NCBI GenBank assembly: GCA_021813325.1
Contig: JAKALA010000025.1
Span: 1-49,159, forward strand
Reading direction: 5' to 3'
Length of the DNA stretch: 49,159 nucleotides
Source of the DNA: a bacterium
GTDB taxonomy: Bacteria; Verrucomicrobiota; Verrucomicrobiia; Limisphaerales; UBA11358
Part shown: positions 1 to 8,435 of the stretch, piece after piece
Position numbering within the stretch: position 1 is the first letter of the stretch
How the letters are laid out: every line of letters begins with the position of its first letter
Notes under the pieces: generated by a model
The model's input: the letters and a program-made list of their open reading frames with translations, nothing else
Databases searched by the model: none
Told to the model about the DNA's origin: nothing
Made by a program: the position numbers and the translations under genes

Positions 1-16
1 ACTGGCGATTGGTTTA

Positions 17-926
17 ATTTCCGCGCCCGCGCGGGCGCGGCCCCATTGAAGCTTGAACTAAGCGCGATTGCTTGAGACAAAGGAGGCATATTTCCGCGCC
101 CGCGCGGGCGCGGCCCCATTGAAGCACATGTCGCAGCCTCCTGAGTGTCGTATGACTGAGAGTATTTCCGCGCCCGCGCGGGCGCGGCCCCATTGAAGCG
201 AGTTTGGGTGCCCCAGTAAAGCCGTAACGTGCCGTAATTTCCGCGCCCGCGCGGGCGCGGCCCCATTGAAGCGTGGTGGTGGTGGACGATGAGGACGAGC
301 CGCCGCCATTTCCGCGCCCGCGCGGGCGCGGCCCCATTGAAGCGGTGAAAACTTGGTGGCCAATGGTTCTTCCGGCTTGAATTTCCGCGCCCGCGCGGGC
401 GCGGCCCCATTGAAGCTCCGTGGCCACCAGCGATCCAGCCAGGTTGACGGCGGATTTCCGCGCCCGCGCGGGCGCGGCCCCATTGAAGCGCGGCCACGGC
501 CATTGACACCAATACGGGCGCGGAAATTTCCGCGCCCGCGCGGGCGCGGCCCCATTGAAGCACGGCGGCTCAATTTATTACACCACTGGAAACGGAACAT
601 TTCCGCGCCCGCGCGGGCGCGGCCCCATTGAAGCTATGAACAATGGGCGAGACCGCCCGCAAAATAAGCCAATTTCCGCGCCCGCGCGGGCGCGGCCCCA
701 TTGAAGCCGCACAAAGTTAGAAACCAGACGGGCACCCTCATCTTCATTTCCGCGCCCGCGCGGGCGCGGCCCCATTGAAGCGATCCAAGCGCGAGTCAAC
801 GAGCCGCCACCAAGCCAATTTCCGCGCCCGCGCGGGCGCGGCCCCATTGAAGCAGTGTTTTGGCGGATTAACCCTCTTTTTCTGGTATTTATTTCCGCGC
901 CCGCGCGGGCGCGGCCCCATTGAAGC
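17..926 (+). CRISPR. CRISPR array, 13 identical 36-bp repeats
   Basis: Repeats start at 17, 90, 164, 237, 308, 381, 454, 526, 599, 672, 746, 818 and 891. All 13 are identical over 36 bp. The 12 spacers are unique and 35-38 bp long. Bases 1-16 look like the end of another spacer, so the array continues left of the window. Each repeat is ATTT, then the perfect 20-bp palindrome CCGCGCCCGCGCGGGCGCGG, then CCCCATTGAAGC. The plus strand ends in ATTGAAGC, close to the ATTGAAAC handle usual for type I repeats. With that reading the array is transcribed rightward and its leader and cas genes lie off the left edge. The right end supports this: a conjugation gene stops at 956, leaving no room for a leader. 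No cas gene is visible here, so the subtype cannot be fixed; a type I system is the best guess. Confidence 0.97.
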
Positions 927-955
927 AGCACGGCATCCCCTGCAACATGAGGCAT

Positions 956-1312
956 TCAGTTGAGCGCCGCCTGCGCCTGCGAATCGCCGGGCTTGGTTTC
1001 AGTCACGACAATTTCCCGAATCCTCGGCTGATTTTCGGCAATCAGCGCGTGATATTTCTCCGGCAATTTCATCAGGCCGGACAATTCCAACCGGCAGATG
1101 GCCGTTTCAATGCGTCGCAAAGCATGGCCGGAAATTAGAATTTCATGTGTGGCAAAAACCAGACGTAATTTTTGCTCCTTGCCGTCGCCGTCCAGTTCAG
1201 CAAAAACGAATTGATCCAGCGGCAGCACGAGCAAACGAGTCGCCGTCATTTCGACGCGCAAGCAACGCGCCTGCGAATCAGTGGTGTAACATTCGGGCGT
1301 TTTGGTATTCAT
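956..1312 (-). CDS. hypothetical protein downstream of relaxase
   Basis: A 118-residue protein I do not recognise. Its ATG lies inside the 3' end of the relaxase gene (35-bp overlap), so the two are probably translationally coupled in one minus-strand operon. It has no signal peptide or membrane segment. A mid-region near LRLVFATHEILISGHALRR looks like a compact alpha/beta fold. The stop codon is only 30 bp from the last CRISPR repeat. The position suggests a transfer accessory or relaxase-associated protein, but nothing in the sequence proves that. Confidence 0.7.
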   Translation of the reverse strand: MNTKTPECYTTDSQARCLRVEMTATRLLVLPLDQFVFAELDGDGKEQKLRLVFATHEILISGHALRRIETAICRLELSGLMKLPEKYHALIAENQPRIREIVVTETKPGDSQAQAALN

Positions 1313-4088
1313 GTTTTTGTCCTGGTTGCGAATGACGCCGGGATTGTTTCAACCGGCAAAACGTATCGGCGGCACGTCGGCCAAACCGCAGGAGATGGCC
1401 ATGCAGCCGGTCCCAAAGCGGATTGTGATTGAGCGGACGCAGGCCGCCGGCAAATTCCAACGCCAGCGGCCTGTGGCCGGAACGCGCCAGATTCTCGCGC
1501 AATTGCTCCTTGTCCGGCGTGAAAATGCGGACACCGCGCCGCCCGCGCGAAATCGTGACATACCATTGTTGCGCGTTCGTCGCGGCTTTGACGGTGGAAT
1601 CGGAAAATAGGACGTAATCCACCGTCTTGCCTTGTGAACCATAGGACGTGACGGCGTAGCCGGGCAGAAATTCACGGAAACTTTTGTCCAGAACCCGGCC
1701 GTCGGTTAATTCAATGTTTCCGTTGGTGTGAACTGATTTGACGGCAACCAACTCGCCGTTGGTGACGCGAGCGCCGGAGGCCAGCTTGCGATTGGCCTTG
1801 AGATGCAATCTGTCGCCTTGCGTGACCGGAATTTCGCGCGGCAGGCAGACGGTGATTTTGTCCAGCACCTTGTTTGATACCAAAACATCCTTTCCGTTAA
1901 CCGCGACAAAGATGCCGCATTCGCGAATGGCCGTCAGTTTTCCGCGCATCCCCGGCTCGGCTTGCCGCACTTTCTGATTGAACACAATCACCGCGTCTTG
2001 CGGATAAAATCGTTTGTCGCGCTTTTGCGCGTTGGTTAAATCCAGCTTGTCCAATGCCTGCACCATCACGTCAGTTGCGCCGAGCAATCCCTTTCCTTTA
2101 AGGCCATCTCGCACCTTTGAATTGACGCGATGCACTTCGCCCCACGTCTGCGACACCACCACGGCGGAAGCATTTTCTTCCGTAAGCCGGACATACTCAT
2201 CGGCCAGCTTGTCCGCCTGCTCACCCAAGCCGCAGGAAACCACCGCACCCATTTTGTCCAGCCGTTCAAACGATTCGGCCAGTTTGCCCGCCGCCGCCAC
2301 TTCCACCGCCTGGCGATACCGTTTGATTTCGGAGCTTTCCTTTTTGCTGCGGCCAAGCGCCGGGTCTTGGCGGCGGATGGTATGAAGCTCGACCGGCGCA
2401 ATACCGGAATACCGTTCAATGGCCAGCAACGCATCCGACGCCTCGACCGCTCCATGCTGGCGCGTGTCGCCCGACAAAATCACCCGCGCATTTCGCTCGC
2501 GCGCCAGCCGGAGCAGTTCGGACATCTGCCGACCGCCAATCTGTCCAGCCTCATCCACGACGATGACCGCGCCCTCGGCCAATTCCTGTTTGAGCAGGAA
2601 ATGTGTCACCGTCGTTGGCGACAGAAAGCCGTCCTGCTCCATTGCCACGACTTGCTGACGCTGCGGCGCGAGGACAACTAGGTTTTTGCCGGAGCGCCGG
2701 ACTTGCTCGACCAGCTCGCGCAGGACAAAGCTTTTGCCGGTGCCCGCGCCGCCACGGAAAAGAGAAACGACGTTGGTGGAACGCAGCAGCGCGTCCAGAG
2801 CCAAGCGTTGCTCCCCGTCCAATTTTGGATCTGCTGTGTAGGAAAGTTCCATCAGTGGCCGGCAGTTGCCCGCCCCATCCTTGACGGTCTGAACAATCTC
2901 CATTTCCCGCAACAGCACTTCGCGCAACGTCACTTCAGCCGGACGTTCCGAGTTGCGGATATACGGACGCCGGCGCGTGAATTCCTTGATTTCCGCCACG
3001 GTGAAATTTTCCCCGCGCCCCCGTTCCAATGCCTGTTGCCATAATTGGCATTCCAGCACGACCGAATTGCGGTCGAATAGATGATCCTCTGCCCACTGGA
3101 CGGCCTCGCCCGCGCTCATTCCGCTGCCAGTGGGTTTTTCTGAATGGTTCGGGAACTGGCGTAAGGCGGCGCGCTCGCCTTCATTCAATTGCGAGTCCCA
3201 TAGCTGCCGCAATTCCGCGTGACTCAAATCCTTTTGCTTTTTGGCGCGCGTCTCGACCGCCAGTTGAGCGCGCAACGCCTTGAAATTCTTGCTCGCCAAT
3301 TCCGGTTTTTCGGCAAGCAACCTTGCCAGCGCCTGGTCAATTTCCGCGTCACGTTTGGAAAAACGTTCGCACACTGCTTCCGATATGCCTTCGATTTGAA
3401 AATCGCCGCGCGTCAGGTTGCGAATTTCGTAACCGAATCCACGCAGCCTGCGGGCGAGTTCATGGTAATAAACATTCTCCGCGAATTTACGGGCGCGCAG
3501 CAGTTCAAAATTCTGCAATGCTTTCCAGCGATTTTCAACGGCATCAAATGTGGCGTTGAAGATGACGCAGTGAGTATGCAAATGCGGGTCCAGCCCGCGG
3601 GACGTGTCGTGCGTGAACGTGGCGGCGACAAAATTGCCGGTGGAGCGGTCATAGTCCGCCCTGCCGATCCGCACGCGCGTGGTGGCAAACGCCTCAAATT
3701 CTTTCATTGCCGAATGGACGGCCTGGGCATGGGCTTCCAGAATCCGGTTGTCCGCGCCGACCAATGCCGCGACCGAAACCGACTTTGGAGGTGAAATGGT
3801 GAAGTCATAAAAAATCCGGCGATTGGCTGATTTGTCGCTGGCTTCATCCTTTCGGGTGGTATTCAACCGTTGAGTCAGGGTTTCGCCGGATGCCGGATGC
3901 CGGTTCTCACAAAGGCGCAAAAAGGCTTCCGCACCAACCTGACTGGTCAAGCCCAGCCGTTCCGCACCCAAGCCGAACCACTGGCCAGTCACCCGCTGCC
4001 CTTCATCGTAATACTCGCCCACGCAAAGATGCTCCTCAAAGTATTCCTTTGCGTTCTTCAAATTGTATTGCGTCTTGGCCGTGACCAC
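1278..4088 (-). CDS. MobF-family conjugative relaxase/helicase (TrwC/TraI-like)
   Basis: This 936-residue protein should nick one strand at oriT, stay covalently bound to the 5' end and unwind the DNA for transfer. The N-terminal TrwC-type relaxase domain (about 1-300) carries the candidate catalytic tyrosines Y26/Y27 and the metal-binding histidine cluster H169, H171, H173 in DPHLHTH, with H160 just before it. The helicase part has Walker A GGAGTGKS (446-453), Walker B VIVVDEAG (about 508-515), and C-terminal superfamily 1 motifs GYAVTSYGSQGKT and YVTISRGRRG. Length fits the short MobF relaxases. The start is a GTG at 4088; no ATG lies closer to the catalytic tyrosines. It is divergent from the 4172 operon, with an operator-like palindrome between them. 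Pairing a MobF relaxase with traKLM-like genes, which in IncP plasmids accompany a MobP relaxase, is unusual. Confidence 0.95.
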   Translation of the reverse strand: MVTAKTQYNLKNAKEYFEEHLCVGEYYDEGQRVTGQWFGLGAERLGLTSQVGAEAFLRLCENRHPASGETLTQRLNTTRKDEASDKSANRRIFYDFTISPPKSVSVAALVGADNRILEAHAQAVHSAMKEFEAFATTRVRIGRADYDRSTGNFVAATFTHDTSRGLDPHLHTHCVIFNATFDAVENRWKALQNFELLRARKFAENVYYHELARRLRGFGYEIRNLTRGDFQIEGISEAVCERFSKRDAEIDQALARLLAEKPELASKNFKALRAQLAVETRAKKQKDLSHAELRQLWDSQLNEGERAALRQFPNHSEKPTGSGMSAGEAVQWAEDHLFDRNSVVLECQLWQQALERGRGENFTVAEIKEFTRRRPYIRNSERPAEVTLREVLLREMEIVQTVKDGAGNCRPLMELSYTADPKLDGEQRLALDALLRSTNVVSLFRGGAGTGKSFVLRELVEQVRRSGKNLVVLAPQRQQVVAMEQDGFLSPTTVTHFLLKQELAEGAVIVVDEAGQIGGRQMSELLRLARERNARVILSGDTRQHGAVEASDALLAIERYSGIAPVELHTIRRQDPALGRSKKESSEIKRYRQAVEVAAAGKLAESFERLDKMGAVVSCGLGEQADKLADEYVRLTEENASAVVVSQTWGEVHRVNSKVRDGLKGKGLLGATDVMVQALDKLDLTNAQKRDKRFYPQDAVIVFNQKVRQAEPGMRGKLTAIRECGIFVAVNGKDVLVSNKVLDKITVCLPREIPVTQGDRLHLKANRKLASGARVTNGELVAVKSVHTNGNIELTDGRVLDKSFREFLPGYAVTSYGSQGKTVDYVLFSDSTVKAATNAQQWYVTISRGRRGVRIFTPDKEQLRENLARSGHRPLALEFAGGLRPLNHNPLWDRLHGHLLRFGRRAADTFCRLKQSRRHSQPGQKHEYQNARMLHH

Positions 4089-4116
4089 AAAGAACAGTGT
4101 GCCAGAAGCCGGTTTT

Positions 4117-4143
4117 CATCTTGTGCGATTCCCGCACAGGATG
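4117..4143. promoter_or_regulatory. operator-like palindrome, copy 1
   Basis: CATCTTGTGCG, five bases ATTCC, then CGCACAGGATG: an inverted repeat matching at 10 of 11 positions. It lies between the divergent relaxase (starts 4088) and the 4172 gene. Nearly the same 27 bp recurs at 26889-26915 in the other divergent conjugation promoter region. A dimeric repressor or activator site is the likely reading; the protein that binds is unknown. Confidence 0.75.
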
Positions 4144-4171
4144 ACCGGAAAAAACTGGTTCAATTGGCGGC

Positions 4172-4681
4172 ATGAATATGAACCAGTCAACGCTGCCGAC
4201 GCCGAAGCCGGACGACCAACTTTGGGGCATTTACTTCACTGACCGGGAGTATGCCCGCGAGATGGGCGATCCGTTGCGCGCGGTTGTCGCAGCGCCAACC
4301 AAAATCGCCGCCGAGGGAGCCGCCACCCGGCTCGGCTTGGACGCACCCTGGGCACATCCCCTCACAGCCGAACAAATCAAGTCTATCCGGGAGACTGCCA
4401 CGCGGCCCCCGGAACAGCCCCGTATCACCATGCAACCCACCACCGCCGAATTACGCACCGCCATCGAAGTTTTGAAGGTGCTCGACCAGCGACTGAATGA
4501 GCAGGCCGCGCACTCCGTGATGCAATTGCCGGAAACCGAATTGGGCGACCGATATGCGGCGCACATCGAAGCCCGAACCATCGAGCAAACCAGCCACATC
4601 GAAAAGGTCTCCATGCAGCTTCAAAACTGGCGTGAAGAATTGTTGCAACACCAGAAGCAGCGAGTGGCGCAATCCGTATGA
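4172..4681 (+). CDS. hypothetical protein, first gene of the traKLM-like operon
   Basis: A 169-residue protein of unknown function. It opens with a short region around WGIYFTDREYAREMGDPLRAV that may form a small alpha/beta domain. It ends in a charged helical tail (about 85-169), probably coiled coil. There is no signal peptide or membrane segment. It is the first gene rightward from the divergent operator-bearing region and precedes the relaxosome genes, so a DNA-transfer accessory role is possible. A second ATG two codons downstream could be the true start. Confidence 0.75.
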   Translation: MNMNQSTLPTPKPDDQLWGIYFTDREYAREMGDPLRAVVAAPTKIAAEGAATRLGLDAPWAHPLTAEQIKSIRETATRPPEQPRITMQPTTAELRTAIEVLKVLDQRLNEQAAHSVMQLPETELGDRYAAHIEARTIEQTSHIEKVSMQLQNWREELLQHQKQRVAQSV

Positions 4682-4889
4682 GAATGAACTTTTTTACAAA
4701 ACAAGCCTTACCCCTTGTTGGAACAAGGATTCCGCGCTTCGCGCGCTGCCACGCCAATGCGTTGTCAGCCACAAGCAAACCCGCGCACATTCGTGCTTCG
4801 CATCATGCCAACACGATTGCTTCGTCAAGTGCCTCGCCAAGTGCTTCGCTTGCCGCCAACCCTGTCGCCTCGCTCATGCTTCATTGCCC
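4682..4889. other. non-coding gap upstream of traK-like gene; oriT candidate
   Basis: About 208 bp without a convincing gene between the 4172 gene and the traK-like gene. It is rich in GCTTCG-type short repeats and holds one copy of a 36-bp direct repeat (4793-4828). In IncP plasmids oriT lies immediately upstream of traK and is bound by TraK. By that analogy this gap is the first place to look for oriT. No nick site could be assigned by eye. Confidence 0.35.
4793..4828 (+). repeat. 36-bp imperfect direct repeat, copy 1
   Basis: It starts GTGCTTCGCATCATGCCAAC and ends TGCTTCGTCAA. It matches 5155-5190 at about 30 of 36 positions. This copy is in the non-coding gap before the traK-like gene; the other copy lies inside that gene. 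Confidence 0.7.
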
Positions 4890-5345
4890 ATGAACAAGAA
4901 TGCCATCCCAACCGAAGCGTTAGACCGCTTCCGCGCTGCCGCGTCTCAATACACGCATAGCGCCAAGTCGCGTGCTTCGCGTCTATTGACGCTCAAAGAT
5001 GACATCGCCGCGCTTCGCAAACGCGGCATCTCCTATCGCGCCATCGGTGAACTGCTCACCCAAAGCGGCATTCCCGCTTCCGATACCTGTGTCAACAACT
5101 TCTGTCATCGCGTCCTGAAAGAAAGGCTCGTTCGCAAGTCATCCGCCAAGAGGCGTGCTTCGCGTCATGCCAACCATCCTGCTTCGCCAAAAACCACGCC
5201 GGATGCTTCGGCCAAAACCAAGTTGCCGCCCGCGCCGGCCACAACCCCCAAACCCACACCCATGCCAGCCGAAACTTCGGCGTTCGCGTCGCGCGGGCCG
5301 CGCATCGCCAAAGTTGAGATGCTGCCACCCGGAGAAGAAATATGA
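4890..5345 (+). CDS. TraK-like oriT-binding relaxosome protein
   Basis: A 151-residue basic protein. An N-terminal helical DNA-binding region (about 25-75, including DIAALRKRGISYRAIGELL) is followed by a low-complexity Ala/Pro/Lys/Thr tail and a conserved-looking end RGPRIAKVEMLPPGEEI. That order, size and tail resemble IncP TraK-type proteins, which bind oriT and help the relaxase. The next gene is a ParA/TraL-like ATPase whose ATG overlaps this stop (ATGA), followed by a TraM-like gene, giving traK-traL-traM order. The ATG at 4890 is chosen because upstream in-frame sequence is cysteine-rich junk overlapping the previous gene. The identification rests on architecture and order, not on alignment. 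Confidence 0.6.
   Translation: MNKNAIPTEALDRFRAAASQYTHSAKSRASRLLTLKDDIAALRKRGISYRAIGELLTQSGIPASDTCVNNFCHRVLKERLVRKSSAKRRASRHANHPASPKTTPDASAKTKLPPAPATTPKPTPMPAETSAFASRGPRIAKVEMLPPGEEI
5155..5190 (+). repeat. 36-bp imperfect direct repeat, copy 2
   Basis: It starts GTGCTTCGCGTCATGCCAAC and ends TGCTTCGCCAA. It lies in the low-complexity tail of the traK-like gene and matches the copy at 4793-4828 upstream of that gene. Confidence 0.7.
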
Positions 5346-6040
5346 TTAAACGCCTTGATTTGATTTTTAACGGCAAGGGCGGTGTCGGCAAAAGTTTCTT
5401 TGCCGTCAATTTCGTCCAATACCTCAAGGACAAGGGTATCAAGTTTGTCGCCTGCGACTGCGATAACGAAAATTCCACGTTGAAACGCTTTCACGGCGAC
5501 GACGTTCAATTTTTGGATCTGTCCCATCCGCGCGGACTGGACGCCATGATTTACGCGCTGGAAAAAACTGATCTCGTCGTCGTGGACTGTCGCGCCGCGT
5601 CCACCGAAGTGTTTTTCAATTATTTTGACGAGATAGGTTTGCCGTCAATGCTCAAAGGCTTATCCGCCGCGCTCACGCTCGTCATGCCCGTCAATCAGGA
5701 GTCCGACAGCATTGACCAGCTTCAGCGCATCACCGATAAACTCAAAAATGTTTGCTCCTACGTCGTGCTGCGAAACACGGTTCACAGCAACGATTTTCCC
5801 ATTTTTGATCATTCCGTCATCCGCAAACGCTTGAAAGAACTTGGCGCGAAGGAAATCACCATGAGCAAATTGCAGCCCTGGCTGGTGGAGGAATTAAGCC
5901 ACAATAATCTCACCATCACACCCGCCGTGGCCGACGGCCATCTGCATTTGCTGGACCGCCAGCGGCTGCAAACGTGGCAGCGCAAATTTTATGTGGAGAT
6001 TGAATCCGTCGCCGAATTGTTGCTTCCGGCAAAATCATGA
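5342..6040 (+). CDS. ParA/TraL-like P-loop ATPase
   Basis: A 232-residue cytoplasmic ATPase of the ParA/MinD type. The deviant Walker A motif GKGGVGKS is at residues 11-18 and a Walker B-like strand TDLVVVDCRA is near residue 78. IncP plasmids carry a similar ATPase, TraL, between traK and traM, and the order here is the same, so a role in conjugation is more likely than plasmid partition. Also against partition, no ParB gene or centromere-like repeat is visible. It overlaps the upstream stop by ATGA and the downstream gene starts four bases before its end, indicating tight coupling. Confidence 0.8.
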   Translation: MIKRLDLIFNGKGGVGKSFFAVNFVQYLKDKGIKFVACDCDNENSTLKRFHGDDVQFLDLSHPRGLDAMIYALEKTDLVVVDCRAASTEVFFNYFDEIGLPSMLKGLSAALTLVMPVNQESDSIDQLQRITDKLKNVCSYVVLRNTVHSNDFPIFDHSVIRKRLKELGAKEITMSKLQPWLVEELSHNNLTITPAVADGHLHLLDRQRLQTWQRKFYVEIESVAELLLPAKS

Positions 6041-6372
6041 GCGCGCCCGACCAGACAACGCCGCCCGACTTTGACGAGGACTTTTTGCAGGCCATCGCCA
6101 AATGGAAGGAAACGCACAAAGTCAGGGACGACGACACCATTTGGCTGTTGCTGGATTTGTTTCGGATTCATCAAAACCATTGGGATGAGATACGCCACCG
6201 CCAGATGCCCTCCCTCGATGAATTTGAAACGGACATCGCGGCCTTGACGGAAGCCACAAAGATTTTGAAAGAACGGGCATTGAAAGAAATTCGGGCGGTT
6301 GAATTGCCAACTGCCATCATTGCCGCCCTCATCACCGCCATCGCTGGTTTTATCATCGGAAAATTTCTATGA
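6037..6372 (+). CDS. TraM-like membrane-anchored conjugation protein
   Basis: A 111-residue protein. It has a soluble acidic/helical part (residues 1-88, including WDEIRHRQMPSLDEF) and one C-terminal membrane segment (about 90-110) ending IIAALITAIAGFIIGKFL. IncP TraM and its relatives have this size and a C-terminal anchor and follow TraL. Its start overlaps the ParA/TraL-like gene and its end overlaps the coupling-protein start at 6369. It could link the relaxosome to the membrane coupling protein; this is inferred from position and architecture. Confidence 0.55.
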   Translation: MSAPDQTTPPDFDEDFLQAIAKWKETHKVRDDDTIWLLLDLFRIHQNHWDEIRHRQMPSLDEFETDIAALTEATKILKERALKEIRAVELPTAIIAALITAIAGFIIGKFL

Positions 6373-7829
6373 AACTCGATTTTACCCCCTTTCCTGTATT
6401 TCATATTCCCACGTTGTCCAAATCGTTGCGCGCTTTTGGAATCGGATATGCCATTTTGCTGTTCGTCATCGCCGCGCGGCTTTTGCTGTTACGTAATCGC
6501 CATGTCGCCCGACTCGGCGGCCTGACTTGGAAGCGAAATCAATTCTGCCGCGGCTGGCTCATCACCGGCGACACGGGCAGTGGCAAAACTTCGTCCGGCA
6601 TCAATCAACTGGCGCACCAAGTGTTCCAAAATGAAGACAAATGGGGCGGCCTGTGCATTGATGAAAAAGGTGTCTATTGGGAAACGCTTTCGGCGATGGC
6701 ACGGCATTACGAACGCGAAAACGATTTGATTCATTTGCAAATTCACACCGACGGCCAAAACGACCAATCATTGCATCGGTTCAATCTCACCGGCGACCGC
6801 AGTATCCCGTTTACAACGTATGCGAAATTTGTGGTGGACACCGCCACCAGTCTCGGCCAGGGCGGGGATAAGGGCTTTTTCAAGAATCAGGCGCAGACAC
6901 ACATTGCTTATGCGCTGGAATTGCTCGCTGAATTGCAACGGCCAGTCACGTTGTCCGGCGCGCTGGACGTGCTTTCCAGCAAACCAAAGCTGGACGAGGA
7001 ATTGGAGTTTCTGAACAAGCTGCCTTTGCAGACACCGCGCCGCTTTGCCCTGAATTTCCATTTCAAGCACCGTTTCCTTGACCAGCCAGCGGAACAGCTT
7101 GGTGGCGTCCGCGAAACCATCGGCAACTACCTGCAATACTTCCTGACGCCCGAAGTGGCGGAAATCTTTTGCGTAGCCGAAAGCACTTTCGATTTTTCGG
7201 CGATTGACGAAGGCAAAATTATTCTCGTCACCATGCCGCAAAAGTTCCAGACCGAGCGGCGGTATGTGAACACATTTTTGAAACTCCTTTTTTACCATCA
7301 TGCGTTGCGCCGGTTTGACCAGGCCAAAAACCAGCGCGGCAAAAATAATCTGCTCATCCTGTGGGCGGACGAGGCGCAGCGGTTTATGACCGCCAGCGAG
7401 GACGGCACCAGCGATTACAACTGCGTGGACGTGATCCGCGAGGCGGGCGCCACCATCGTCGCCGCCGCGCAATCCACAACGTCGCTCATTCCGCCCTTGG
7501 GCAACGACAAATCCAAAGTGCTGACGTTGAATCTCCGCAACCGGATGATTTTTCGTTCCGCCGATGAAGCCGACGCGGTGCAGGCGGCGGATTTTCTAGG
7601 CAAGAAGCGCGTGTTCAAACGCTCCTGGGGTTCGAGCGCCGGCAGGCGCAACGTGAATTATTCCGAAGCCGAAGAACACAAAATCAAGCCGTATCAACTC
7701 CGCAATCTCCGCGACCATGAATGTGTGCTTGTGCATTGCGAAAAGGGATTCCGACGGATGACGCTGCCACCGCTTGAACCCAACGGGCAAGTCGCCCGGT
7801 GGTTCCCGTTTTGGCGCAAATTATTTTGA
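6369..7829 (+). CDS. type IV coupling protein (TraG/VirD4-like ATPase)
   Basis: A 486-residue ATPase that should bring the relaxase-DNA complex to the secretion channel. One N-terminal membrane segment (about 23-41) is followed by Walker A GDTGSGKT (about 67-74). A Walker B region LLILWADEAQRF is near residue 325, followed by an AAQSTTSLIPPLG sensor-like segment typical of VirD4/TraD proteins. It is shorter than IncP TraG (about 635 residues), mainly because it has only one membrane segment and a short C-terminus. It overlaps the TraM-like gene by four bases and sits last among the DNA-processing genes of the operon. Confidence 0.92.
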   Translation: MKLDFTPFPVFHIPTLSKSLRAFGIGYAILLFVIAARLLLLRNRHVARLGGLTWKRNQFCRGWLITGDTGSGKTSSGINQLAHQVFQNEDKWGGLCIDEKGVYWETLSAMARHYERENDLIHLQIHTDGQNDQSLHRFNLTGDRSIPFTTYAKFVVDTATSLGQGGDKGFFKNQAQTHIAYALELLAELQRPVTLSGALDVLSSKPKLDEELEFLNKLPLQTPRRFALNFHFKHRFLDQPAEQLGGVRETIGNYLQYFLTPEVAEIFCVAESTFDFSAIDEGKIILVTMPQKFQTERRYVNTFLKLLFYHHALRRFDQAKNQRGKNNLLILWADEAQRFMTASEDGTSDYNCVDVIREAGATIVAAAQSTTSLIPPLGNDKSKVLTLNLRNRMIFRSADEADAVQAADFLGKKRVFKRSWGSSAGRRNVNYSEAEEHKIKPYQLRNLRDHECVLVHCEKGFRRMTLPPLEPNGQVARWFPFWRKLF

Positions 7830-7840
7830 ATTACTTCTCG

Positions 7841-8158
7841 ATGAAAACTCAAAGGGAAATTCTGAAATGGCTGCAAGCCAATCTCGGCAAGCGTTGCACC
7901 GCCCCGCTTACCAGCACCGATTGTTACGCGCTTGTCACCAGTGTCAACCTTTGCAACCTCATCAGTTATTCATCCGCGCCGCCAGAGCTTTTTGCAGCCT
8001 ACGGAGCCATCGTCCGGCAAATGCAACCGCACACGAGAGGTTTGGCGTATCATGCAATTGCCTGCGAATTGGACTGGTCGCATCGTGCCATGATTTGGGA
8101 GTTGGCGCGACTGGCTGCCGACGATAAGCCCAAATACAAATGCGAGTTTGAACGCTGA
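7841..8158 (+). CDS. hypothetical protein after coupling protein
   Basis: A 105-residue protein of unknown function starting MKTQREILKWLQAN. It is mostly alpha-helical in appearance, with no signal peptide or membrane segment. Starting at ATG 7841 leaves an 11-bp gap after the coupling-protein gene, so it is probably the last gene of that operon. It contains three cysteines (C18, C27, C37) without an obvious metal-binding pattern. Confidence 0.6.
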   Translation: MKTQREILKWLQANLGKRCTAPLTSTDCYALVTSVNLCNLISYSSAPPELFAAYGAIVRQMQPHTRGLAYHAIACELDWSHRAMIWELARLAADDKPKYKCEFER

Positions 8159-8435
8159 AATAATTCAGGAATCACCACAGCCGCCAGCAACGATAAAAAA
8201 ATTTTGAAACTATTATTCGCCCTGTAAACATTGAATGAAAATTGTGTCGAACTCGAAAATCATTCTGACCACCCCGCGTAAAATCAGGGGGCTTTTGTGT
8301 CAAGCATCGGCGGCGACAGAGGTTTTGTTCAATGTTTGCAAGGCTTCATTTGCCAAATTCGCAGTCCAGAAAAAGTGCGCCTGATAAAATAGTGGTGTCG
8401 TTGAATGAATCAGCGACGCAACCAAAAAGCAAATT
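8159..8435. other. intergenic region, end of conjugation operon
   Basis: No convincing gene. A weak CCCC/GGGG hairpin followed by CTTTT at about 8272-8296 could be a rightward terminator of the relaxosome/coupling operon, but the stem is too short to call with confidence. Confidence 0.3.

Noticed and set aside
14-955. Reading frames across the CRISPR array
   Set aside because: They translate the repeats (RPRGRGN-type cycles) and are artefacts of the array.
5342-6040. Plasmid-partition ParA reading
   Set aside because: No ParB or centromere repeats, and the flanking traK- and traM-like genes make TraL the better reading.
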